Assembly (NCBI GenBank): GCA_030537735.1
Contig: JAUNVG010000004.1
Coordinates: 1-64,000 of the forward strand
From: Actinomycetaceae bacterium
Lineage (GTDB): Bacteria > Actinomycetota > Actinomycetes > Actinomycetales > Actinomycetaceae
Length of the DNA: 64,000 bases
Direction: 5' to 3'
Shown here in pieces: positions 16,323-25,994 of this stretch. Numbering within the stretch: the stretch's first letter is position 1; each line of letters starts with the position of its first letter. The notes under the pieces are model-generated. The model saw only the letters and a program-made list of their open reading frames with translations. It ran no database searches and was not told the origin of the DNA. The position numbers were made by a program, and so were the translations under genes.

Positions 16323-16523
16323 GGGGAGGTTCCTTTCTGCTGACGCTGCTTCATGCTTCGTCACTGACTTCTTCCCTATCATATCGGTCAGTCTCATGAA
16401 TAGAAATAGCCGGCACTTGGCGTTTGCGGGGGCTGATTCTCCCTTGGTTACCCACGATGTGTTCTATTGCGCACAAGCTGAATTTGGCAGCGGCGGTAGC
16501 GAGCGCGTAAAGTTATCTAACGC

Positions 16524-16599
16524 GCGCCGTTAGCTCAATTGGCAGAGCAGCTGGCTCTTAACCAGCGGGTTGGGGGTTCGATTCCCTCACGGCGCACCA
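16524..16599 (+). tRNA. tRNA-Lys(CUU), copy 1
   Basis: The acceptor GCGCCGT pairs with ACGGCGC (16589-16595), with discriminator A at 16596 and an encoded CCA at 16597-16599. The anticodon loop CTCTTAA has anticodon CTT. The D and T arms are canonical. A near-palindrome (CACTTCCCGC/GCGGGTAGTG) follows before copy 2. Confidence 0.95.
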
Positions 16600-16623
16600 C
16601 TTCCCGCATGCGGGTAGTGCTCC

Positions 16624-16696
16624 GCGCCGTTAGCTCAATTGGCAGAGCAGCTGGCTCTTAACCAGCGGGTTGGGGGTTCGATTCCCTCACGGCGCA
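16624..16696 (+). tRNA. tRNA-Lys(CUU), copy 2
   Basis: The sequence is identical to copy 1 over all 73 bases and starts exactly 100 bases later. Unlike copy 1 it does not encode CCA; CTT follows the discriminator A. Confidence 0.95.
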
Positions 16697-16772
16697 CTTT
16701 ATTAATGTCTAGGCATATTATTTCGCACTGGAGCAGCTGCCAGACCTTGCAGCCTACCGTCAGGAGTTAACC

Positions 16773-17273
16773 TTGCGTTCGCTAGCGGCCGATGAAGAAG
16801 AACTCATCGCGGCGTTGCGAAAAACTCTGGCCAGTCGTCCTCACCAGCCGATTACCGAAGATCAAAGCCTGGAAATATGCCGTTTGGTGGCTGCGATAAC
16901 TAGGCAAGAACCTGATTCGTTTCACTCGCTAGGGCCGCTGTGCACCACGGCCGATGTGGTCGATCATCTGGGTGTGTCTCGCCAAGCGGTGAACAAAGCC
17001 GTTAAAGAAGCTCGGATTCTGGCGGTGCGCCACAAGCGTGGCGACTGGCGTTACCCCACCTGGCAGCTGGTGGAGGAAGGCCGGATCGTGCCTGGGCTGG
17101 GAACGGTCTTAGCCAGGTTGCATGATTTCCTTGACCCCACCCAAAGTGCCGCTTGGTTTTTACAACCTTGTAAAGCGATTGACAATCTCACTCCGGCGCA
17201 GTGGCTACTTGAGCGCCGCCCCATAAATTCCCTGGTGGCAGCCGCAGAGGAACGCTCCCGCCGCGCTAAGTAG
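16773..17273 (+). CDS. Rv2175c-like DNA-binding protein with a DUF2384-like C-terminus
   Basis: A 166-residue protein. The middle part, LCTTADVVDHLGVSRQAVNK, is a helix-turn-helix as in the Rv2175c family, which in mycobacteria is a substrate of kinase PknL. The C-terminal 55 residues (SAAWFLQPCKAIDNLTPAQW then PINSLVAAA) have the spacing of the toxin-binding domain of Xre/MbcA/ParS antitoxins (DUF2384); this second likeness is my inference. No RES or other toxin gene is adjacent. The start is TTG at 16773 with AGGAG six bases before it. Confidence 0.7.
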   Translation: MRSLAADEEELIAALRKTLASRPHQPITEDQSLEICRLVAAITRQEPDSFHSLGPLCTTADVVDHLGVSRQAVNKAVKEARILAVRHKRGDWRYPTWQLVEEGRIVPGLGTVLARLHDFLDPTQSAAWFLQPCKAIDNLTPAQWLLERRPINSLVAAAEERSRRAK

Positions 17274-17334
17274 TTAACTGCCGACGGGAACGCTAACGCC
17301 TAGTTAGTGGCGCCCCTGTACTTTATCCGGTGCC

Positions 17335-17808
17335 CTATTCGCACTCTAAGTCGCGTCTTATGCGCTGTACGTGTCCTTTGGCCCGCACGTTGTACCAGGC
17401 GTGAGCAATCTTGCCGTCTTTGCCCACCACGAAGGTGGAACGGATAACCCCTTTTATGAGTTTGCCGTAGTTCTTCTTCTCCCCGAACGCTCCCCACTGG
17501 GTGAGCACTTCCTTTTCCGGGTCTGCGGCCAGCGGGAAAGGCAGGGAGTACTTTTCTTGGAATCCGTTAAGTTTGTCTACCTTGTCTGGCGATATCCCCA
17601 CTACCGAGTATCCGCAGCCGATTAAAGAGGCCATGGAGTCGCGAAAGTCGCAAGCTTCAGTGGTACATCCGGGGGTGTTGGCTCGCGGATAGAAGTAGAC
17701 GATAATACCTTTTTCGCAATCAGCGAGGCGTTGGTGAAGTTGGTATTCGCCGTCGGTGCTGGCAAGGGTGAAGTTCGGGGCTGGTTGGCCGATTTCAAGT
17801 TTCGTCAT
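17335..17808 (-). CDS. bcp: Thioredoxin-dependent peroxiredoxin (Bcp/PrxQ)
   Basis: A 157-residue atypical 2-Cys peroxiredoxin that reduces hydrogen peroxide and alkyl hydroperoxides in the cytoplasm. The peroxidatic Cys is C48 in NTPGCTTEA and the resolving Cys is C53, five residues later, the pattern of the PrxQ/Bcp subfamily. The remaining motifs (VVGISPD, FPLAADPE, RSTFVVGKDGKI) fit. The stop overlaps nothing; it converges with the Rv2175c-like gene. Confidence 0.94.
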   Translation of the reverse strand: MTKLEIGQPAPNFTLASTDGEYQLHQRLADCEKGIIVYFYPRANTPGCTTEACDFRDSMASLIGCGYSVVGISPDKVDKLNGFQEKYSLPFPLAADPEKEVLTQWGAFGEKKNYGKLIKGVIRSTFVVGKDGKIAHAWYNVRAKGHVQRIRRDLECE

Positions 17809-17836
17809 GCCACCATTGTTGCAAATGTCTTATCTG

Positions 17837-17918
17837 TGCGCGAGGGGGGACTTGAACCCCCACGCCCGAAGGCACCAGAACCTAAATCTGGCGCGTCTGC
17901 CAATTCCGCCACTCGCGC
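17837..17918 (-). tRNA. tRNA-Leu(UAG)
   Basis: An 82-base class II tRNA. The acceptor GCGCGAG pairs with CTCGCGC, the anticodon loop TTTAGGT gives anticodon TAG, and a variable arm (TGCCTTCGGGC) and T loop TTCAAGT are present. CCA is not encoded. Confidence 0.94.
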
Positions 17919-17963
17919 GCAGCGTCTATATTACCTCACCCCTACCCCGGTCTCCTATTCGGA

Positions 17964-19094
17964 TTACCGGGTGGTGCCAGTGCCAATGATCACAGCGTGC
18001 GCCAGCACCCTCGTTCCGCGGTAGAGCACCAGTGATTGCCCAGCGGCGATACCGCGCACCATTTGCGCCAACTGCACGCGCATTTGCCCGTCTTGTGTGC
18101 GCTCCACTCCAGCTACCGGGATGGGCTGTCCGTGCGCTCGCATCTGCACGTAGAGACATTCATCACCTTCGCTACCTAGCGGTTTAGGCTCAAGGGTGCG
18201 CACCTGGGCTTGGTCATCACTTGCCAGCCAGGTGACTTCACTGGTGTCGATCTGATTCACACTGAGTAGTTCGGCTGCCCCCACCACCACGGTATTGGTG
18301 TGCGGTTTCGTTTCGAGGACGTACCGCGGCCGCCCGTCGGCAGCTGGCCGGGTAAGGTTGAGGCCCTTGCGCTGGCCCACGGTGTATTCGAAATACCCAC
18401 GGTGGGTGCCAAGCACGTTCCCGTCACTATCTACGATCTTTCCTTCTTGGTCTCCCAGATGGCGCCGCAAAAACCCTTGGGTATCGCCGTCGGGGATGAA
18501 ACAAATGTCGTAGGAATCAGGCTTATTCGACACTCCCAGTCCGCGCTCTTCAGCTTCGGCGCGCACCGCAGTTTTGGAAGTTACCTCCCCCAGGGGGAAC
18601 ACCACGCGTTGCAGTTCGTCCTCCCCCATGACCGCCAGCACGTAGGATTGGTCTTTTTCTATGTCTTTGGCGCGGTGTAGTTCTTTCCCTGCCGGCCCGT
18701 CAACCACGCGCGCGTAGTGCCCGGTGCAAACCGCGTCGAACCCGAGGGCGCGAGCGCGGTTAGCTAGTTCTTGGAACTTCACGAACTCATTGCACCGCAC
18801 GCACGGGTTGGGAGTACGACCCAGTCGGTATTGTTCAATGAAGTCGGTGATGACGGTTTCTTCGAACTGTTCTGCCAGGTCCCACACGTAGTAGGGAATG
18901 TCTAAGGTCGCTGCCGCTTGGGCAGCGTCTACGGAGTCTTCTAGGGAGCAGCATCCGCGCGCTCCCACTCGGCATGATTGTGGGGAGGACGATAGTGCCA
19001 TGTGTACGCCGGTTACGTCGTGTCCGGCTGCGACTGCGCGAGCGGCGGCCACGGCGGAGTCCACTCCTCCCGATAGCGCTGCTAGGACTCGCAT
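17964..19094 (-). CDS. mnmA: tRNA-specific 2-thiouridylase
   Basis: A 376-residue enzyme that thiolates U34 of tRNA-Lys, -Glu and -Gln. The PP-loop ATP motif SGGVDSA is at residues 8-14; the catalytic cysteines lie in NPCVRCNEFVKF (near 99) and SYDICFIPDGD (near 200). The C-terminal beta-barrel domains are present. The sulfur donor gene, a cysteine desulfurase, is directly upstream (54-base gap), so the two act in one pathway. A GAGGGGAGAG ribosome binding site is five bases before ATG. Confidence 0.95.
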   Translation of the reverse strand: MRVLAALSGGVDSAVAAARAVAAGHDVTGVHMALSSSPQSCRVGARGCCSLEDSVDAAQAAATLDIPYYVWDLAEQFEETVITDFIEQYRLGRTPNPCVRCNEFVKFQELANRARALGFDAVCTGHYARVVDGPAGKELHRAKDIEKDQSYVLAVMGEDELQRVVFPLGEVTSKTAVRAEAEERGLGVSNKPDSYDICFIPDGDTQGFLRRHLGDQEGKIVDSDGNVLGTHRGYFEYTVGQRKGLNLTRPAADGRPRYVLETKPHTNTVVVGAAELLSVNQIDTSEVTWLASDDQAQVRTLEPKPLGSEGDECLYVQMRAHGQPIPVAGVERTQDGQMRVQLAQMVRGIAAGQSLVLYRGTRVLAHAVIIGTGTTR

Positions 19095-19148
19095 AGGTTC
19101 TCTCCCCTCTTTAGTTTCGCCACCTTGATTGTATTATCGCTGCGGATT

Positions 19149-20309
19149 TCACCCCAGGGCGTCCAGTGCTTTGCCGGCTTCCACCGCGGTTGGGAGGGCG
19201 TGTAGGAAGCGGTTAATGTCGTCTGCGCTGGTGGTGCGGTGGATGGAGATCCGCAGCACTCCCAGGGCTTGTTCTTGGGTTCTTCCCATCGCCAGCACTA
19301 CCCGCGAGGGGCGGGTGACGCCGGCGTGGCATGCCGACCCTGCTGAGGCCCATATTCCGGCGCTGTCAAGGCGCATCAATACGGCTTCAGGGTGTGCGGT
19401 GGGAAGTGATAGGTGAATTATATTGGGTGCACTCAACTGCGGTTTCACGGTGGCGTGACATCCGGGCGGCAGCTGGCTGAGCAGTTGGCTGCGAAGCTTC
19501 TTGGTATGCGCGATTAGGTCTTCTCGCTCCTGCACGCATATTTCTAACGCGGTCGCCAGGGCGGTTGCTCCAGCGACGTCAACGGTTCCGGAGCGGCGTT
19601 TGCTTTCCTGGTCGCCTCCGGGGCGGTCGGTGTGAAGTTTCACCCCGCGTCGCACCACTAGCGCTCCGATCCCAACGGGGGCGCCTATTTTATGCCCGGC
19701 GAGGGTAAGTGCCCCCACTTGAAGTTGCGCCAAGTCGATGTGCTGGGTGTGTATTGCCTGGGTGGCGTCCACGTGTAAAACCGTGTCTTCACCCAGGGCT
19801 GCGGCTATCGCCGGCAGGGGTTGTATTACCCCTATTTCGGAGCTGACTGCCGCCACTGACACCACGGTTGCCTGCGGGTCTATGTATTCGACTTGCATCT
19901 GCCCGTTGGCGTCGATGGGAACCTGGTTAAAGATGCCGCCTTCGCGCTGTATGGTTTGTGCCTGTTGGAACGAGGACGGGTGGTCGGCGGCGCACACTTG
20001 CACCGGCCCGCCGGGCGATCGTGGGTGTGCGCGCCAGCATCCCACGATTCCCAGGGCGTTAGCTTCGGTGGCGCCGGAGGTGAAAATCACTTCCGCGCGG
20101 CTCACCCCAAGCAGCCCGGCGACCTTTTCGCGGGCATCTTCTAGTAGGTGCTTGGCGTGGCGTCCTCCGCCGTGCAGCGCCGCGGGGTTGCCGGGGGTGG
20201 CTTGCAGGGTGCGCACGGTTTCTTCCCAGGCTTGAAGCGCAGCTTCTCGCATGGGCATGGTGGCGGCGTAGTCCAGGTACACCCCGGTTTTTGCCTGAGG
20301 CGTTCCCAC
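19149..20309 (-). CDS. Cysteine desulfurase (NifS/IscS family)
   Basis: A 386-residue class V PLP aminotransferase-fold enzyme that releases sulfur from cysteine. It begins YLDYAATMPMREA, has the PLP lysine in LAGHKIGAPVGIGALVV and the persulfide cysteine in GSACHAGVTRPSRV. Substrate-side motif SGATEANALGIVG is intact. The start is GTG, two bases after the etfA stop. Position next to mnmA suggests it feeds tRNA thiolation; a wider role in Fe-S assembly is possible. Confidence 0.93.
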   Translation of the reverse strand: MGTPQAKTGVYLDYAATMPMREAALQAWEETVRTLQATPGNPAALHGGGRHAKHLLEDAREKVAGLLGVSRAEVIFTSGATEANALGIVGCWRAHPRSPGGPVQVCAADHPSSFQQAQTIQREGGIFNQVPIDANGQMQVEYIDPQATVVSVAAVSSEIGVIQPLPAIAAALGEDTVLHVDATQAIHTQHIDLAQLQVGALTLAGHKIGAPVGIGALVVRRGVKLHTDRPGGDQESKRRSGTVDVAGATALATALEICVQEREDLIAHTKKLRSQLLSQLPPGCHATVKPQLSAPNIIHLSLPTAHPEAVLMRLDSAGIWASAGSACHAGVTRPSRVVLAMGRTQEQALGVLRISIHRTTSADDINRFLHALPTAVEAGKALDALG

Positions 20310-20311
20310 TG

Positions 20312-21295
20312 TTAGTTTTCGTCCAGTATTTCCAAGGCGGCGGGGATTACTTCTTCTAGGTCTCCCACGATCGCAAGGTCAGCTAGTTCCATAATGGGGG
20401 CATCGGGGTCATCGCAGATGGCGACGATATGTTCAGAGGCTTGGATTCCACAGGCGTGGTGTACCGCTCCGGACACTCCCACTCCGATGTATAGGCGAGG
20501 CGCAATCGACACTCCGGTTTGCCCGATTTGGGCGGAGCGTTCCATCCAGCCTTCGTCGCACACCACCCGGGTGGCCCCCACGGCGGCTCCGAGCTTGTCG
20601 GCGAGTTTTTCCACTAGCGTCAAGTCTCCTTCTACCCCGCGCCCGGCGCACACCACGATGGGGGCTTCAGGCAGGGGCATGCGTCCGGAGTCTGGTTGCG
20701 GTTGGGAGGAGATTATCTCCACCGCACGCGCAGGCGCACAGAACTCGACTTCCAGTGCTTCTATTTTTGCCGCCGCGGGCTCGGGTGCGGGTTCGGCTTC
20801 GATACTGGAGGGACGCAGTGCCACTACCGGGGTGCCTTTGCGGACTTGGAAAGTGGTGGTCCACGATCCGGCGAGGACGGATTTAACCGCTTCGATTCGC
20901 CCGTCGTTTACGTGGCAGTCGGTTACGTCGACTGCGGCTCCCGATCCCAGTCGCACTCCCAAGGTGCCGGCAACTTCTTTTCCGCGGTAGTTCGACACGT
21001 TCACTATGGCGGCGTAGTCGGGGTTGGATTTTGCGGCGGCTTGGGCGCAGTCAGCTACCACTGCCGGGGTGCGTGGGGATAGTCCTTGTAGGTCTGGCAC
21101 CAGCACCCGGTCTGCGCCGTATTCCGCTAACGCTTCTTGGTCCGGTGCCGGGTTCAGTGCGATTGCATCTATGCGGCCACTGGTTAGCGATCGCGCTAGG
21201 GTTAGTAGCTGTTTGGAGGGGGCTGTAAGGGTGTAGCCTGCTTCCAGGGAGCCGACGTGGTCTGTTATTACCAGGATTGGTTGGTCTATGCGCAT
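20312..21295 (-). CDS. etfA: Electron transfer flavoprotein alpha subunit
   Basis: A 327-residue subunit holding FAD. The C-terminal FAD-binding block reads IGVGVSGAVHHACGIQASEH, followed by DPDAPIMELADLAIVGDLEEVIPA, as in EtfA. The N-terminal half is more divergent and contains the linker with EAEPAPEPAAAKIEAL. It forms a heterodimer with EtfB, encoded three bases upstream, and moves electrons from flavin dehydrogenases. The etfBA-nifS-mnmA order is common in actinobacteria. Confidence 0.94.
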   Translation of the reverse strand: MRIDQPILVITDHVGSLEAGYTLTAPSKQLLTLARSLTSGRIDAIALNPAPDQEALAEYGADRVLVPDLQGLSPRTPAVVADCAQAAAKSNPDYAAIVNVSNYRGKEVAGTLGVRLGSGAAVDVTDCHVNDGRIEAVKSVLAGSWTTTFQVRKGTPVVALRPSSIEAEPAPEPAAAKIEALEVEFCAPARAVEIISSQPQPDSGRMPLPEAPIVVCAGRGVEGDLTLVEKLADKLGAAVGATRVVCDEGWMERSAQIGQTGVSIAPRLYIGVGVSGAVHHACGIQASEHIVAICDDPDAPIMELADLAIVGDLEEVIPAALEILDEN

Positions 21296-21298
21296 GTG

Positions 21299-22087
21299 TT
21301 ACTTCACCACTTCCCGAATGTAGTTTGCTAGTTCTTCGCCGCCGTTTCCAGCGTCGTTAACTATGCGTCCGGCTCGCTGTCCGCTGTCTGCACTGGCACT
21401 GAGGATTTGGGTGCCTGCGCCTTCTTCTCCCACTGCCCAGCGCTGAAGGTCGGCGTCGGTGAGGTCATCTAGGCTCCAGATGTCAAGGGGCTTGGAGCGG
21501 GCTGCTTTCATGGCTTTGAAGTTGGGGTAGCGCGGCTCGTTGAGCTGGTCGGTGACAGATACCACTGCGGGCAGCGGGGCGGCTAAACGGTCGTTGAAGC
21601 CATCAGCGGAACGGGCGATCTCTACCCTTTGTGGGCTCACTTCGATTTCGTGTACTACTCCCAGTACCGGCCAGTTCAGGCTGGCTCCGAGGGCGGCTGG
21701 CAGCATGGATGTCATACCGTCGACGCTGGCCATGGCGGTGAGCACCAGGTCGATGGGTCCTTCTGTGGCAAGTTGGTTGATTACTCCCGCTAGCACGTGC
21801 GCAGTTCCGACTGCGTCAGATCCTGCCAGCCTGTCGTCGGTTACCACTACCGCCCGGTCGGCGCCTTTTTGTAGTGCCAGCATGGCGGAGTCTTCGGCCC
21901 CTTCTGGCCCCATGGTGATGGCGATTACTTCGCCGCCGTGGTCTTCTACTACCTGCACGGCTGCTTCGACAGCGTTTTCGTCAAGTTCGTTCAAGGTATC
22001 GTCTTCGCCGCGCACTAAACGCCCGTTCTCAATACGGCGCTCCGATAGTACGTCGGGGACGTGTTTTATACAGACAACTACTCTCAT
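21299..22087 (-). CDS. etfB: Electron transfer flavoprotein beta subunit
   Basis: A 262-residue AMP-binding subunit beginning MRVVVCIKHVPD and with the conserved LNELDENAVEAAVQVVEDHGG, ALQKGADRAVVVTDD and the family signature around AVVSVTDQLNEPRYPNFKAMKAA. It is the first gene of the leftward etfB-etfA-nifS-mnmA string. No clear ribosome binding site is visible before the ATG; CACTGT lies seven bases upstream, so a leaderless start is possible. Confidence 0.94.
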   Translation of the reverse strand: MRVVVCIKHVPDVLSERRIENGRLVRGEDDTLNELDENAVEAAVQVVEDHGGEVIAITMGPEGAEDSAMLALQKGADRAVVVTDDRLAGSDAVGTAHVLAGVINQLATEGPIDLVLTAMASVDGMTSMLPAALGASLNWPVLGVVHEIEVSPQRVEIARSADGFNDRLAAPLPAVVSVTDQLNEPRYPNFKAMKAARSKPLDIWSLDDLTDADLQRWAVGEEGAGTQILSASADSGQRAGRIVNDAGNGGEELANYIREVVK

Positions 22088-22430
22088 ATTCTCTACAGTG
22101 CCACAATTTTGGTGATAACGCCGTATCCATATTAGATGTGTGACCGATAGTGCTCACCTTCACGTGTTCGCTCTCACTTCCCCAGGTGCCACAGGTCTTA
22201 AGGCTTTGCTCCGGTATCTGCTTTTGTGTCCTTTACGTGCATTATTCCAAGGACCGTCGTGCACCCTCCTGCAGAGCGCTTGCACGTAAGGGTCATAAAC
22301 ACACCTGTTGATGGTTCGGTAGTATGCTGGCGATGGTCTTTCCCCCACCGGGATTGAACCTTCGTGCAATACTTTGTATTAACAATCTCGTACTCTAGGG
22401 GCGCTCTCGCCAACAGTGAACGGCTAAGAA
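22088..22430. other. 343-base intergenic region between divergent etfB and glgX
   Basis: This is the largest gap in the window. It carries the divergent promoters. An AACAAT hexamer at about 22380-22385 is a candidate -10 for glgX, with TTTGTATT before it. I see no RNA gene, no long palindrome and no convincing small reading frame. Confidence 0.5.
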
Positions 22431-24710
<2,280 letters not shown>

Positions 24711-24783
24711 CTCACCTTCCTTTCTGCTTAGCCTCCCCTACTTGCCGTGGGGTTCGCTTTGTGGACGCAGATGGGGTGTGGGT

Positions 24784-24789
24784 TAGAAT
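24784..24789 (+). promoter_or_regulatory. -10 box of leaderless trpS
   Basis: TAGAAT matches the actinobacterial -10 (TANNNT) and lies seven bases before the GTG at 24797, which would make that GTG the transcript's first codon. Confidence 0.5.
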
Positions 24790-24796
24790 GACGCTT

Positions 24797-25903
24797 GTGA
24801 GTAATGATGCACAGCGTTTAGCTTCCAGTACCGATTCTGCTTCCCTGGCGCGCTCGCAGCAGCGTAGCGCGGAGTTGGAGTTAGAGATTGACCGTGATCC
24901 GTCCCGTTTCCGGGTGCTAACCGGGGATCGCCCCACCGGGAACCTTCATATTGGCCACTATTTGGGCACCATTAAGAACCGGGTGGAGTTACAGCGTCGC
25001 GGGGTGGAAACTTGGCAGCTGATCGCCGACTACCAGGTGATTACCGACCGCGACGGGGTGGGCCCGATACGTGAGCGCGTGCTGTCTTTGTTGGCTGACT
25101 ACCTGGCTGCTGGTTTGGACCCGGAGAAGACGGTTATTTTCGCCCACTCGCAGGTTCCGGCTTTGAATCAGCTGATGTTGCCGTTCTTGGCTTTGGTGAC
25201 CGAGTCTGAACTGCATCGTAATCCGACGGTGAAAGCTGAGTTGGAAGCCACCGATGGTCGCGCCATGTCCGGTTTGATGCTCACCTACCCGGTGCATCAG
25301 GCGGCGGATATTTTGTTCTGCCAGGCGAACTTGGTTCCGGTTGGTCAAGATCAGCTTCCGCACTTGGAGCAGGCGCGGGTGGTTGCGAATCGTTTCGATA
25401 AGCGTTTTGGCCGCGCGGTACCTGAGCGCCCGGTGTTCCGCCGCCCGGAGGCACTGTTGTCCTCGGCCGCACTGGTTTTGGGGCTGGATGGGCAGAAGAT
25501 GTCGAAGTCGCGTGGTAACACGATTGAACTTTGTATGAGTGCGGATGAAACCGCCAAACGGATTCGCAAGGCTAAGACTGATGCTGATCGGGTTATCACT
25601 TACGATCCGATTAATCGTCCGGAGGTTTCCAACCTGCTGTTGATTGCCTCCGAAGCTAGTGGTGACTCCCCCCAGCAGATCGCTGAATCGATCGGCGACG
25701 GCGGCGGAGGCATGTTGAAGGCTCGGGTAACTGAGGCACTTAATGACATGCTCGCTCCCCTAAGGGCGCGCCGGGCTGAGCTGGAAGCTGATCCCGGTTA
25801 CCTGTGGTCGGTGCTGGATCGCGGTAATGAACGTGCTAATGAGGTGGCGGATGCCACGCTATCGGAGGTTAAGCAAGCCATGGGGATGCTTTACGGCGAT
25901 TAG
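24797..25903 (+). CDS. trpS: Tryptophanyl-tRNA synthetase
   Basis: A 368-residue class I synthetase that charges tRNA-Trp. The HIGH motif is in GNLHIGHYLG and KMSKS in GQKMSKSRGN, with the Trp-pocket segment MLTYPVHQAADILF and the loop VGQDQLPHLEQAR. The frame opens at 24761 and has an ATG at 24788; GTG 24797 is preferred because a -10 box sits seven bases upstream and no ribosome binding site exists. The N-terminus has about 35 residues of nonconserved sequence, longer than usual. Confidence 0.93.
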   Translation: MSNDAQRLASSTDSASLARSQQRSAELELEIDRDPSRFRVLTGDRPTGNLHIGHYLGTIKNRVELQRRGVETWQLIADYQVITDRDGVGPIRERVLSLLADYLAAGLDPEKTVIFAHSQVPALNQLMLPFLALVTESELHRNPTVKAELEATDGRAMSGLMLTYPVHQAADILFCQANLVPVGQDQLPHLEQARVVANRFDKRFGRAVPERPVFRRPEALLSSAALVLGLDGQKMSKSRGNTIELCMSADETAKRIRKAKTDADRVITYDPINRPEVSNLLLIASEASGDSPQQIAESIGDGGGGMLKARVTEALNDMLAPLRARRAELEADPGYLWSVLDRGNERANEVADATLSEVKQAMGMLYGD

Positions 25904-25930
25904 ATTCATTCTTAGCCATAATCATTCATA

Positions 25931-25982
25931 AGCTGGTATATATGTGTTTAAACCACGATTAGTTTCGTGTCATATACCAGCT
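25931..25982. promoter_or_regulatory. Nested inverted repeats before the DUF2207 gene
   Basis: AGCTGGTATAT (25931-25941) is perfectly complementary to ATATACCAGCT (25972-25982). Inside, CACGA (25954-25958) pairs with TCGTG (25965-25969). The 3' arm abuts the ribosome binding site (CTAAAGG). It could be an operator, a hairpin that controls access to the ribosome binding site, or part of the trpS terminator, though no T tract follows. Confidence 0.45.
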
Positions 25983-25994
25983 AAAGGCAATACT

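Noticed and set aside
20394-20990. Plus-strand 198-codon frame inside etfA
   Set aside because: It mirrors the conserved etfA frame and is biased in composition as an antisense shadow.
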